Below the pieces are notes generated by a model. It saw only the letters and a list, made by a program, of their open reading frames with translations, was not told the DNA's origin and did no database searches. 64,000 nucleotides of DNA from Leuctra nigra (lineage: Eukaryota; Arthropoda; Insecta; Plecoptera; Leuctridae), in NCBI GenBank assembly GCA_934045905.1, contig OW203761.1:34088964-34152963 (forward strand), in the 5' to 3' direction. A program made the position numbers and the translations under genes. Positions 46,594-58,205 of the stretch are shown piece after piece; positions within the stretch are counted from its first letter, which is position 1, and the number at the start of each line of letters is the position of its first letter.

Positions 46594-47475
46594 TAATAAT
46601 AATAATAATAATAATCTCAGTAGTAGTCTCCTGGAATTCAAATCCGGTAAACAGGCCACAGCCTAAACGGCTGAACCGATTGATCTCACATTTTTACCAC
46701 GTGTGCACTTTTGGCGTCTGATTTAACCTTCCCCCATGAATTTTTTGTGCCGCCATTTTGAAACCAGAAGTGACGTCATATCTCGTAAACAGCTAGACCG
46801 ATCGGAACGAAATTTGCGCCAAACGATTCAGACGGTCAACAATATGGATTATCAGTAGCAAAAAAATAAACATTATGTTAATGAAACCGAAAATGACGTC
46901 ATAAAATTTGGAATACATCGATTGGCATTTCGGCAACAAAGATTGATCCGATTATTTTGATATTTTTAAAACGTATGTACTTTTGATATCTCATTTGACT
47001 TATTATAAAACCAAGCGGAAGCCGCCATTTTGAAACCGGAAATGACATCATATCTCAATTACGGCTAAATAGATTTGAACGAAACCAGCGCTAAACAATT
47101 TAGACGGTCAACTTTATGTATTATCATTAATAATATTTGCAGTTTCCCATACCGAAACCGGAAATGACGTCACACATTTTAAAAATCTCACAAATTTACA
47201 TTTTGATACAATAAATATACTATTTGAGACAGCTTATAATAAAATTTTATCATGTTTAAATTATAATTCAAGGGGTCAGTGATTTCAGCAGCCATTTTGA
47301 AACCGGAAGTAACGTCATATCTTGAAAATTGGTTGACTGATCGGTATGAAACTACCGCCAAACGATTTGGAAGGTCATCTCTATGGAATAGGAAGAGTCA
47401 AACTAGAATTTTCCTATTTATGAGACCGGAAATGACGTCATTCAAATTTAAAAATTATTATAATCCCCTCCTTTA

Positions 47476-48885
47476 TTGAGCGAGCGTAGCGAGCGTCACC
47501 ACGGTACTCTTATGGCACTTTCTCTGTGTGTTTGTTTTTTTTTTGTTTGTTTGTTTGTTTGTTTTTTTTTGTCCGCACAGGCCAAGTCAAACCGCACAAC
47601 CAATCGATCTGAAATTTTGTACACATACTAACGTAATCTATGCGATCCCTGGGATCTTTTCTGAACGAGATCCTGTGATTGGTTCAAATTTTATAAAAAT
47701 TATCTTTCGATTGGTTGGTTCGATCAATTTGAAATTTAGCAAAGTCATTGCAACCAACATTGTACCCAATCAAAAAAAAATTCAGCCAAATCCTCCAATT
47801 GGTTCAAATTTGAAACCATTTTTCCTGTAATTTTTGAAATTTAAACTGGAACCGATTGACCGACCAACTAAAAACTTCGCATGGTCATTGGTACCAACAT
47901 TTAAGGTATTTTTGCCAATTTTCACTCTAATCTGTCGTTATTTTCAAAAGTTTTTGTCATTTTAGGGACATTTTGCGTGTTGGCTGTCAAATTCACGGCG
48001 ACTTCGAATCTACAAGGCAAGGTAGTTAGAGCAGAAAGTTTTAAACGATATGAAACTAACAACAGATTGATCTGATATTGTGTACACACACTACATCATA
48101 TCATATGGGTGGTCCCAGGTATATTTTTTGAACGAGATCCTGTGATTTTTGAAAATTAACAAGGAACCGTTCAATCATAAAGGTTTAATCGATCAACTTA
48201 AAACCTAGCAAGGATTGGCACCAATATTTTTCATTTGTATACTTAATTTAAAACGGCCTATAGCCACACCACCATTTGACCTATCAAATGGTCTTCGATT
48301 AATCTGATCAATCAAACTCATATTTTGCATGGTCGTTCAGACCAACATTGTCTCTTATTTTACAAATTTTCAGCCCTACCAGTCAAGAACATAGATGCAC
48401 TTATTGACAGTTTTAATAACTGTCAGAAATGACATTTCAAAACAGAAATTCCACTGCATTCTGGGTTGCTCTATGTAGCAAAGCAAAGTTTATAGATGGC
48501 TATTCTCAATATCAAGTAAGACAGATTCTTTTCTTAGTTGATCATATTGCAATACATAATGTAGTCAAAATGTAATGTAGGTATTTCATATACATAGGTA
48601 TAGGTATACCTTATCTAAAATAATTTATTTTACGATATGGATTGTGTTTCACAGTTATGAAAACGACGTTTTGACTAGATAACATCATATTTTACTCATT
48701 TCCAGCCCAATCGGTCAAGAATTTACAGACTTATTGCTTTAAGTGTTTGAATATCTGTCCAAAGAGATTGATGGAACAATATCAGTACAATAATCTGTTA
48801 TTTAATTGATTCAGAGTGTTTATGAAAAGTTGCAAGGAAAATTGGTAATAAATAATGTATAGTTAGTTATCTTTGATTGAATGGA
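47476..48885 (+). mobile_element. Helitron-like element, first half of a tandem pair (3'-truncated)
   Basis: Starts with the family 5' end and proceeds as in 41782-43266, but stops at TTGATTGAATGGA, about 75 bp before the normal 3' end, directly joined to a second copy. Its T-rich tract is interrupted by G (TTTGTTTGTTTG), unlike its neighbour. Confidence 0.8.
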
Positions 48886-48892
48886 CCGGTTA

Positions 48893-48945
48893 TTGAGCGA
48901 GCGTAGCGAGCGTCACCACGGTACTCTTATGGCACTTTCTCTGTG

Positions 48946-48989
<44 letters not shown>

Positions 48990-50374
48990 CTGCACTGCCC
49001 AGGTCAAACCGCACAACCAATCGATCTGAAATTTTGTACACATACTAACGTAATCTATGCGATCCCTGGGATCTTTTCTGAACTGTATCCTGTGATTGGT
49101 TCAAATTTTATAAAAATTATCTTTCGATTGGTTGGTTCGATCAATTTGAAATTTAGCAAAGTCATTGCAACCAACATTGTACCCAATCAAAAAAAAATTC
49201 AGCCAAATCCTCCAATTGGTTCAAATTTGAAACCATTTTTCCTGTGATTTTTGAAATTTAAACTGGAACCGATTGACCGACCAGCTAAAAACTTCGCATG
49301 GTCATTGGTACCAACATTTAAAGTATTTTTGCCAATTTTCACTCTAATCTGTCGTTATTTTCAAAAGTTTTTGTCATTTTAGGGACATTTTGCGTGTTGG
49401 CTGTCAAATTCACGGCGACTTCGAATCTACAAGGCAAGGTAGTTAGAGCAGAAAGTTTTAAACGATATGAAACTAACAACAGATTGATCTGATATTGTGT
49501 ACACACACTACATCATATCATATGGGTGGTCCCAGGTATATTTTTTGAACGAGATCCTGTGATTTTTGAAAATTAACAAGGAACCGTTCAATCATAAAGG
49601 TTTAATCGATCAACTTAAAACTTAGCAAGGATTGGCACCAATATTTTTCATTTGTATACTTAATTTAAAACGGCCTATAGCCACACCACCATTTGACCTA
49701 TCAAATGGTCTTCGATTAATCTGATCAATCAAACTCATATTTTGCATGGTCGTTCAGACCAACATTGTCTCTTATTTTACAAATTTTCAGCCCTACCAGT
49801 CAAGAACATAGATGCACTTATTGACAGTTTTAATAACTGTCAGAAATGACATTTCAAAACAGAAATTCCACTGCATTCTGGGTTGCTCTATGTAGCAAAG
49901 CAAAGTTTATAGATGGCTATTCTCAATATCAAGTAAGACAGATTCTTTTCTTAGTTGATCATATTGCAATACATAATGTAGTCAAAATGTAATGTCGGTA
50001 TTTCATATACATAGGTATAGGTAAACCTTATCTAAAATAATTTATTTTACGATATGGATTGTGTTTCACAGTTATGAAAACGACGTTTTGACTAGATAAC
50101 ATCATATTTTACTCATTTCCAGCCCAATCGGTCAAGAATTTACAGACTTATTGCTGTAAGTGTTTGAATATCTGTCCAAAGAGATTGATGGAAAAATATC
50201 AGTACAATAATCTGTTATTTAATTGATCCAGAGTGTTTATGAAAAGTTGCAAGGAAAATTGGTAATAAATAATGTATAGTTAGTTATCTTTGATTGAATG
50301 GATCGTGCTATGATTGGCGATGTCGTGCGTGTCGGTGCTCGCTCATCAACGCGTTACACCGAGCGTTTTCCTAG
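48893..50374 (+). mobile_element. Helitron-like element, second half of a tandem pair
   Basis: 1,482 bp, nearly identical to 41782-43266, with a 38-T run (48950-48987). It ends CTAG before TAATAAATACATATTCAG, which resumes the foldback host. The seven bases before it (CCGGTTA) match those preceding the copy at 41782. Confidence 0.82.
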
Positions 50375-50674
50375 TAATAAATACATATTCAGAAAGCTTA
50401 AAATGATACACATCATTTATAGATATACATTCTATATGGCAGTGCAGTAAGTTCAGCAGTAATTTTGACAACCGAAGTGTTGCCATATCTCGGAACTCGG
50501 TTGACTGATAGGAATGAAACCTTTGCTATTCTTCATGAAAGATCATTTAAAGCAAATATATAGTACCATACGCAGATTTTCATTAGTTAACCAAATTGTC
50601 AATGGCGACTTCTTTTAAAGGATTTAGTAATTGTTCAATCGATATGACGTCAAAAGTTTACTAAAAAAAGGAGT

Positions 50675-51103
50675 GATATCCCCATAAAAAACACTTCGTG
50701 TAAAAAAACAGCCAAGTCTCTTCAACTAAAAAAAAATTATGAAATCTAAAAAATTCTGCTCTGAAAAGTAGTGATATCAAAAAATGGGCCAAGTCAAAAC
50801 TTTATTTGAAAATCAAAAAATACTTGGCGCATCGTTTTTTTAGGACATTATTATATTATATATTAGGACTGTATATGTATTATGTATATTTGATGTATAT
50901 TTTCTATCTGGTCTATACTTCTAAACTATTTATATAGTATACGATGCGCCAAGTATTTTTTGATTTTCAAATAAAGTTTTGACTAGGCTCATTTTTTGAT
51001 ATCACTACTTTTCAGTGCTGATTTTTTAGATTCCATCTATTTTTTTTATAGTTGAAGAGACTTGGCTGGTATTTTTACACGGAGTGTTTTTTATGGGGAT
51101 ATC
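50675..51103. repeat. Palindromic core of foldback element (copy 3)
   Basis: About 430-bp palindrome with GATATCCCCATAAAAAACAC ends and CTTGGCGCATCG blocks, loop near 50850-50930. Confidence 0.8.
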
Positions 51104-52034
51104 ACAACTTTTTTTAGTTTATTTAAACAGCTTGTAACACATATCGAAGCAACAAAATGACTAATTCTTTGAAAAAAATAAGCTATTTCCAATTTGGTTA
51201 CTAAGAAAAGTTGTGTTTGGTAACAAAATATGCTTAAAGTGATATTCCATGAAGAAAAGCGAAAGATTCGTTCAAATCGGTCCAGCCGTTTTCGAGATAT
51301 GGCATCACTTCCGGTTAGCAAAATGGCGGCTGAAATCACTGCCACCTAGAATGTATTTATATAAATATTTTGTATCAGTATAAGCCTTCTGAATATGTAG
51401 TTATTGTAGTAAGAGGTGATTAAGACTGATTCCTCATGTTATAACGTCATTTCCGGTTTCGGTAATAGTACATTTATTTTTTGACCATTGCATTTTCATA
51501 TATAAGACCGTCTGAATCGTTTGACGCTAGTGTCGTTCAGATCGGTTTAGCCGGGTTCGAGATATGACGTCACTTCCGGTTTCAAAATGGCGACTACTGG
51601 TTGGTTTTATAAAAAGGCACCTCAGACGCCAAAAGTGCACATGTGGTAAAAATTTCAGATCGATCGGTTCAGCCGTTTAGGCTGTGGCGGTGATAGCAGT
51701 GTTTCCTGATATCATCATCATCTGAAGAAGAAGAAGAAGAAGAAGATGAAAGTGATGTAATTTCACGGTTTTCACGGCCCTCTAGTTTGCAAATGGTATA
51801 ACCTATTGTTGGCTCATTTGGAATATTTGGTAGTGTGGGCCATAGCTCAAAATTAAAATATTTCTCAACAATGTGATATTTCCCATTTTTGAGATCCAGT
51901 AGGCCGAAAATGCTATGTTGTTGCTTACAGTAAAAGTGTTTGGTCTGCTCCTCAGTATGTTAGGCATTTACGGTATGTTGAGTGTGTGTGAGTGTACGGT
52001 ACGACTTGGCTGGGTGGAGCGACCGCTCCACTAG

Positions 52035-55000
52035 ATTGTTTGTTCTTAATTGAAGTTCCAATTAAACTATGCCAACATAATTAATATTTGTAGTGCAACG
52101 TTGTCAGATTTATGGTAAATTTCTTACATTATACACATTTTCTTTCTTATTTGACCGGTGACCATATATTTTCAAACGGCAGTCTTTTTCTAAAAATTAT
52201 CTTTTATTTGAGACTATTTCGATATTTTGTCATTCCTCTTGCGGTCTTAGGAGCAATTTAAGGCCAATATTACTGGACGATTTCAAGTCTCCCTGTGTTA
52301 TCTTATGGGGGAAAAGTGATCTTCAATCAAGAATATCTAATTGTATCATACGGTAATGGGCATATATTTTTGCTTGTTTGCCTAATCTTTGGTATGAATT
52401 GCAACACATTCTCATTCCTTTGATGTACCCCTGGAACCCATTTAAGGAACAATATCTCGGACTTTGCCTCTCTGAAGTTCCTGGAGTAGACGTGGAGCTT
52501 GTGCTGCCTCCCTCGGGGTCCTAGCGAAACTAATTAACATTTGAAGACACCGTATTCATTTGGAACTTGATTACACAAAAGCGTCACAACTCAATGAGGC
52601 CAAAACGTAACTTAGCCATTCAGCTGATAGAACTGGAATGAGGATCTCTCGTTTGTTTTCTGATGTTTTTGAGGTAAATTTCATGTGAAGCTTCTGCAAA
52701 ATGTATTTTTCCGCTGTTTTCTTTTTTTCTTTATGGCACTGGCGCAATAACATCGTAGCTAGTCTGTTTTGCGCGTCTGTAGCGCGCAAAATTGTCGACT
52801 CTCGCGTGCCGTATCTTTTAGTATTGCAATATCTTCGCATTGGTCTCATTCTGCTCGTGAAACTTTCCTTCAGAACGCAAAGTGATCTCGTATTGTCCCT
52901 GCAGTGCCATTCCAGCTCGACCTTTTCAGAAAAATGTACCAAGTATAGAACAAAACTTTTATATTTTATTATCATTAGCAAATATTATTTTATGGTTTGC
53001 AATTCACGGTGCGTTTCTGGAAACATGCTTTGCCTCTTCCTTTATAAAATAAAACAGACAAATGCACATAATATTTCAAACTTTTTTTTTCCAAAAAAAT
53101 ACATACCTAGCTACGAAATAAAATAAAGCATTTTCCCGCTGCTGTCTGATTGGTTTAGAACGTGAATCTGGCGTCGTGACGCTGATTTGTATTCTGTGTA
53201 GCGCCGCGGCGCCACTTACCGACGTCCCCAGCGACGCCGGGTTGCGTCAACAATGTTTAGCTGCGTTCACCGTTCACGGGCTTAACGCGGAGAATAGCAA
53301 ACACAAGATATGATTGAATAACGTGCTAGGGAGAGAAGCAACATTCGAGAGAATCTTCTTGCGATACAGCACATACTGTTTTAAACCAGACTCTTTCAAC
53401 ACTGTTTACACTAACAATCGGATAAAAAGTCAACAACTAATAGCTCATTTCCATTAGCCGGAGATATTTCCCTCTTACGCCACTTTTTATTATTGTTTCA
53501 TGTACATAGACACCTCCCCGGTCAAAGATTGACTTGTCACTAAAATATTCTAAAACGATGCCTGTAAACGTTGCGAAGATGACCGTGTGAGACGAACGTT
53601 GTATAATAAAAAGATTATTATGGTATACTAGGTAGTTGCCAAAATTGGTCTATCAACAAATGCACCTTCATCATATACAACTTGTTGGTGTTTGTTTTCA
53701 ATCCCGAGTGTATAGATCAGCAACTCATCATTGATGTTATCTAGATATGCATGTGAAGGGTACAGGGGAAGAACGCTATGAATACATTTTTAAAAAATAT
53801 TAGTTTTAGGCGCCATCTTGCAGTGATTTTTATGAGCTTTCAGGATATTCCCTCGGTTTTTTAGAAAAAATGCCACAAAGTCTTGAAAAAAAGCAGTTGA
53901 AATATCGATCTGTATGGAAGATAGGTACAATTGTTTCAATAAAACTTCGTTTATCTCAGTTTCATCCGACTGTGACTTATAGCGTTCTTTCCCTGTACCT
54001 ACCCTTCACGTATGAAAATGGTTCGCTTTTTCAACGCGTTGCACAAAGCTATTTCCTAATTCCTAGATATTTTGTAAGTAGTCAAATCTCAGTCCAAACA
54101 CTCATTCGGGTGTTCAACTCTGGGCAGTCCATTCTGTCTCAAGTTTTTCGTAGGTTTTCTTAACTGTTCGTGCAAATTCTGTTTTATTTCCCAGCTCCCA
54201 CCTAATAGACCACGAAATATTCCATTCAATTATCCGTATTTGTCTTTACAAAACAAAATGGCGAACATTCAACAAGTAATACACTATAGTATCTGTTGAT
54301 CTTACATGTCGATTCTGGTCTGGTGTTGATGTTTATTCTGTTGATTCTGGAATCTGGATTCAGAATTTCAGAACATTTCAATTCAGCATTACAACTGTTT
54401 ACAGGCTGGAACCTGAGGGCCTTTCAAATCGGCTGCATTCACCATCTAAACGTTAAAGCGAATGAAATTTGAGTCAATGTTAACAAGTGTTGAACTTACA
54501 TAAGATTTGTATGTTCCATTTTTATCAATTTCTTAAATTATTTTTATTTGCAACCACATGCATTTTTGTATTATTATATATTATATAATTAGAGATTTAA
54601 AATAAATTGCATCATAAATCCGGCTTCAGCGGATTCGTACCTATGGTGGATTCCAGTATTTCCAGGCGGTGAGAAATAAGTGAAAATGTATACATTAGTT
54701 TGTTATACTTTGGTTATACTCTCTGTCTGTTTTTCACCACAGTTTCAGCCAGACATGAACTACGAGTACCATTTTTACAATATTCTCTATTTTTATCTCT
54801 CTGCAGACTTTAACATTTTCATAGTAATTAATCAACTGAATGTGCAGAATTGTCCATTGTATGAAACATTTTTCATTATTATGCTGCAATTACACCAACT
54901 GACGAAACGAAAACGAACAGCAACTGAATATTTTTCACTTTTGCTCTTTCTTAATACTCTTCTTGTGTATCTGTTTTGTTGTGCGTTTGGTTTGGTGTAG

Positions 55001-55628
55001 ACCTCGTCATTAGAAATGTCGGTTTGCAGATGTTTTGATCCTGAGGGTAACATTTGAAAGTAAAGTTTGAAATGTGCAAGATCATAAAAATTCAACTCGA
55101 CTCTAACGACGGTTTCAGATCATTTGCGTGGAACCCAATTACTTGGTAAGTAAGTGGATTGACTTTTGCACCTAACTTCGATACAACATTGATAATTCCT
55201 AAATACTGAATCATTTTTGGGAAACGAGACATATACGGATTTCACATAGATATCCGAAATACTAATTTCACATAGAAATTAGCAGAATCCAACTTTTTTG
55301 TTCAAATATTCTCTGTTTTGGCTTATTTTCTTCTCAACAATCCACAGAAGATGGGATTTTCGTATGTTCGTCCTCCGTCGACAGATTTCACAACTCATTC
55401 AAGAGGAAGCTGTATTAATATTCGACCCACGACTTGAAAGCGAGGGAATATTGTGATACCCGACACTTCGGTGCGGCGAAACGGCCCCATAGATTCTGCC
55501 ACTTGATCCTTGCGCAAGATTCGCCCCTTTGAACTCTGTACCGTTGCTATAGCAACCTCATCATGCAACACAGTTATTAGGTAAGCATATCGCTGAAAAT
55601 CAAGTGGAAAATAATTGTGTTTCATGAC
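52035..55628. other. Intergenic DNA, no gene supported
   Basis: Frames at 52701-53126 (+) and 52571-52981 (-) overlap each other, have no domain and are treated as chance. A CpG-rich patch at about 53160-53280 could be regulatory. A 106-codon hydrophobic frame at 54680-55000 is composition-driven. Confidence 0.4.
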
Positions 55629-55673
55629 AGGAAAGAGGGAGTTTTGGAGGTAACCTGCGAAATAAAAACGCGC

Positions 55674-55745
55674 ACCCCGACTGGGAATCGAACCCAGATC
55701 CTTCGGGTTTCCGGCCCTATGCTTTAACCATTAAGCTATCGGGAC
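55674..55745 (-). repeat. tRNA-like head of the left SINE copy
   Basis: Mirror image of the segment at 55989-56060, carrying the same pol III boxes on the minus strand. Confidence 0.7.
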
Positions 55746-55988
55746 GCATTCTTAATCAGCAGGTTGGGTTGCCATACAACTCTTGCGAGTCCGAGTATCT
55801 GACCTATACACGAAGACTGAAGCACTTCGACTTCATTTGACAACGTGAATACATCTCTCTCGATCTCATCTCGAGAGAGATGTATTCACGTTGTCAAATG
55901 AAGTCGAAGTGCTTCAGTCTTCGTGTATAGGTCAGATACTCGGACTCGCAAGAGTTGTATGGCAACCCAACCTGCTGATTAAGAATGC

Positions 55989-56060
55989 GTCCCGATAGCT
56001 TAATGGTTAAAGCATAGGGCCGGAAACCCGAAGGATCTGGGTTCGATTCCCAGTCGGGGT
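55989..56060 (+). repeat. tRNA-like head of the right SINE copy
   Basis: A 72-nt cloverleaf can be drawn: acceptor GTCCCGA with TCGGGGT, D stem GCTT/AAGC, T stem CTGGG/CCCAG with TTCGATT loop. The anticodon loop CCGGAAA has C at position 33 and the would-be GGA anticodon lacks the long serine variable arm. So it is tRNA-derived, not a working tRNA. Confidence 0.7.
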
Positions 56061-56592
56061 GCGCGTTTTTATTTCGCAGGTTACCTCCAAAACACCATCC
56101 CTAAGTGAGAGATTCACTAAATTTTCCATCATTATCAAGGAAAGAGGGAGTCTGTAACGATCAACACTCAATTAGTTCTAGGACGTTAATTGGCTGTTCT
56201 TTCTCTTGTGATATAATGATGTTTTCACCTTTATGCCATGACGTGTCACCTCTCCGTATAATTTACTTGAAAGTCACATAACAAACGCCTGTGAAAAAGT
56301 TTTTTTTATCTTCTGGCACTGCTTTTTATAATAGTGATCGTGTATTGTGACTTCATAAGTAATCAAAAATCATGATTTTTTATAATACCATTTTCTCACA
56401 GTCGTTCCTTCAAGGTGAAAACAGAAAACTGTTGTTATAAAAGGAGTTTATCCGCTTTGCCCAGCCAAAAAATGTCGAGAAAAAACAAATATGAAAATTC
56501 CTGGATATTTTCTGTACCGATACTTTCAAAATGAAAGTTGAAAATTGTATACACAAAAAGAATACATACAAATACTATACAACCTATATATT

Positions 56593-56598
56593 TTTATT
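56593..56598 (-). promoter_or_regulatory. Candidate polyadenylation signal of the SLC6 gene
   Basis: AATAAA on the minus strand, about 105 nt after the stop codon at 56703. Confidence 0.6.
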
Positions 56599-56702
56599 TC
56601 CAACATCTATATAACATATTTATAATTCAATACAATATATAATTATTATATCTTTGATTGTAATACTATATCTTTGTATATACAACGCATATAACATATA
56701 AC

Positions 56703-56840
56703 TTATTGACTTAGAAATGAGCTGTTTTTCGGCAGCAAACCAGCGCTGCTCTCCGACAGCGGAATCACAGAGGTATCGATGCCTTTTGGAAGGTTATTGG
56801 CCCTAGCGCGGATATTCGGTTTCAATCCGTTCCAGAAATT
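56703..56840 (-). CDS. SLC6 transporter, last exon (cytoplasmic tail)
   Basis: Acceptor GTTTCAG on the minus strand, then 45 codons and TAA. It reads NFWNGLKPNIRARANNLPKG, then a Ser-rich end finishing SSFLSQ. It joins the preceding exon in phase 0 after TIKE. A hydrophilic, basic C-terminal tail is normal for the family. No PDZ-type ending is evident. Confidence 0.8.
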   Translation of the reverse strand, partial: NFWNGLKPNIRARANNLPKGIDTSVIPLSESSAGLLPKNSSFLSQ

Positions 56841-56912
56841 CTGAAACAAACAAAGAAAATAGTACGGTTATCGATTACAAATCGTTATTATTAAAAATAA
56901 CAAAATTCGAGG

Positions 56913-57110
56913 GTCTTGTCCCATTTACACGGTAAATTTTCCTAAAATCTTTTTTTTAAGAAATTTTACCGTGTAAATAAGACAATTCGATGGTAAAATG
57001 TTTTGTAAAAGGGTTGTGTAAAATCATTTTTCATATAAAGCACGTTCTTTTTTCTTTAAAAGATTTTATAAAAGATTTTTCAGGGAATTTTACCGTGTAA
57101 ATGGGGCTTC
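56913..57110. mobile_element. MITE with TTTACACGG ends in the last SLC6 intron
   Basis: GTCCCATTTACACGGTAAA at the left and TTTTACCGTGTAAATGGGGC at the right, with a further inverted copy of the end at about 56955-56985, suggesting an internal rearrangement or nested copy. Same family as 37755-37913. Confidence 0.6.
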
Positions 57111-58034
57111 AGATCTTAATTTTTGGTGCAAAAATGAAGTTTCTTTTGTCTTCGAGTTGTTGACTGATTAAGGAAATGGTGCATGCAGCACCTTCTGTGA
57201 ATGCACTAGTTTTATCTCTCCAAAATGGAGACGATCTATTGATTTGAGTGTTTTTAAAAGCTCTGCTAGTGTGTTGTGTAGTCGACGCTAGGAAGGTTTC
57301 TTTTGCCTCATATCTGAGTAATTGACAGATATTCAACAAAAAGTTCTAAAATGTTTCAAGGGTATTCGTTTTCAACTAATGCCATACAAGGCACGAGCAA
57401 GCTTTTGACAAGAAATATTGTGAAGTATTTTCATCATTTGGGGTTGAATAAATCTCATATCTCATTCTGGCGTCACAAAGAACAAAGAATATAATTTCGT
57501 TGACTAAATCAAACATATCGCATCTTACTTTTCAATTTCTCGATATCGGCTTCCTCATACTTTGGCAAGCGACATCTGAAGAGCACACTATTTTAAAAGT
57601 TTAAAAGATCACTGACACTAACATGTCTCGATCATCATCCAATGATTCATGATTGATGAACTAACCATGCCTGGTGTACGGCCATCGTAAAGTAATTAAA
57701 CTTACTTGCCAATTATGTTATTTTGTTTAGGCCAAGGAGGTTATTCAGAACTTTGTGTAGGCTTTAGTGGTGTAAATGACCAAATATGTGATATTGAAAA
57801 TACAAATTTGAATTATTCAAAAAATAATGGAATATTCTGAAATTCCTGTTAAAACAATGTTTCGTTTAAATCTAGTGACAAAGAGATGATAATACTAGTC
57901 TCATAAATTAATCGCGTGAATGCTCTGCATAATTTAAACACCTTCACCGCATCAAGACTTATGCTAACACAGCGCAACTCGTAGTGTTCATGATTCAGAG
58001 GTTTATAAACCACTGTCACTTCCTCAGTGCTCAC
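57111..58034. other. SLC6 last intron
   Basis: Intron sequence without other features. The 76-codon frame at 57109-57339 is chance. Confidence 0.5.
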
Positions 58035-58205
58035 CTCCTTGATGGTCCCTGGTGACATCAGCACGTAATACAATGCGTAGCCAGGAATCCAGATCATCGA
58101 CGAGAAACTGAGTAGGAAACCAACTACTTCAGCCCAGCCGGGGTACTCGTACGTGTTGCCGTATTTGATAGGCTGGTACTGCACGCAGTAGAAGATAAAG
58201 ATGCT
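58035..58205 (-). CDS. SLC6 transporter, penultimate exon (membrane segments 11-12)
   Basis: 57 codons between acceptor TGTTTCAG/AGC and donor GAG/GTGAGC on the minus strand, phase 0 at both ends. It completes segment 11 (SIFIFYCVQYQPIKYG), then YEYPGWAEVVGFLLSFSSMI and WIPGYALYYVLM for segment 12, then SPGTIKE. The YPGWA...IP-Y pattern is a family signature and, from memory, closest to glycine and GABA transporters. Confidence 0.88.

Larger units (their letters stand above)
45081..52034. mobile_element. Foldback element, copy 3, complete but riddled with insertions
   Basis: Left end CTAGTGGAGCGGTCGCTCCAC (45081) and right end with its reverse complement (ending 52034). The left arm has modules at about 46750-47430 and the right arm the inverted modules at about 51270-51600, with the palindromic core at 50675-51103 near the middle of what remains. 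Interruptions are a Harbinger-like MITE (45170-45511) and Helitron-like copies at 45705-46593 and 47476-50374. Without these, about 2.8 kb remain. A GAA run lies at about 51724-51745. No transposase is seen. Confidence 0.78.
55643..56137. mobile_element. Palindromic SINE dimer with 14-bp target duplication
   Basis: Two copies of a tRNA-like retroposon in head-to-head orientation form an almost perfect 220-bp-arm hairpin (55643-55864 and 55872-56094, loop about 7 nt). The whole is flanked by AGGAAAGAGGGAGT at 55629-55642 and 56138-56151. Only the right copy continues into the tail past 56094. So the pair was inserted as one unit. Confidence 0.85.

Noticed and set aside
52571..53126. Opposing frames of 136 and 141 codons
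   Set aside because: They overlap on opposite strands, lack domains and conserved patterns, and have no supporting splice or promoter context.
55989..56060. Functional tRNA (GGA anticodon)
   Set aside because: C at position 33 and no long variable arm as serine tRNAs need. It lies inside a palindromic retroposon.
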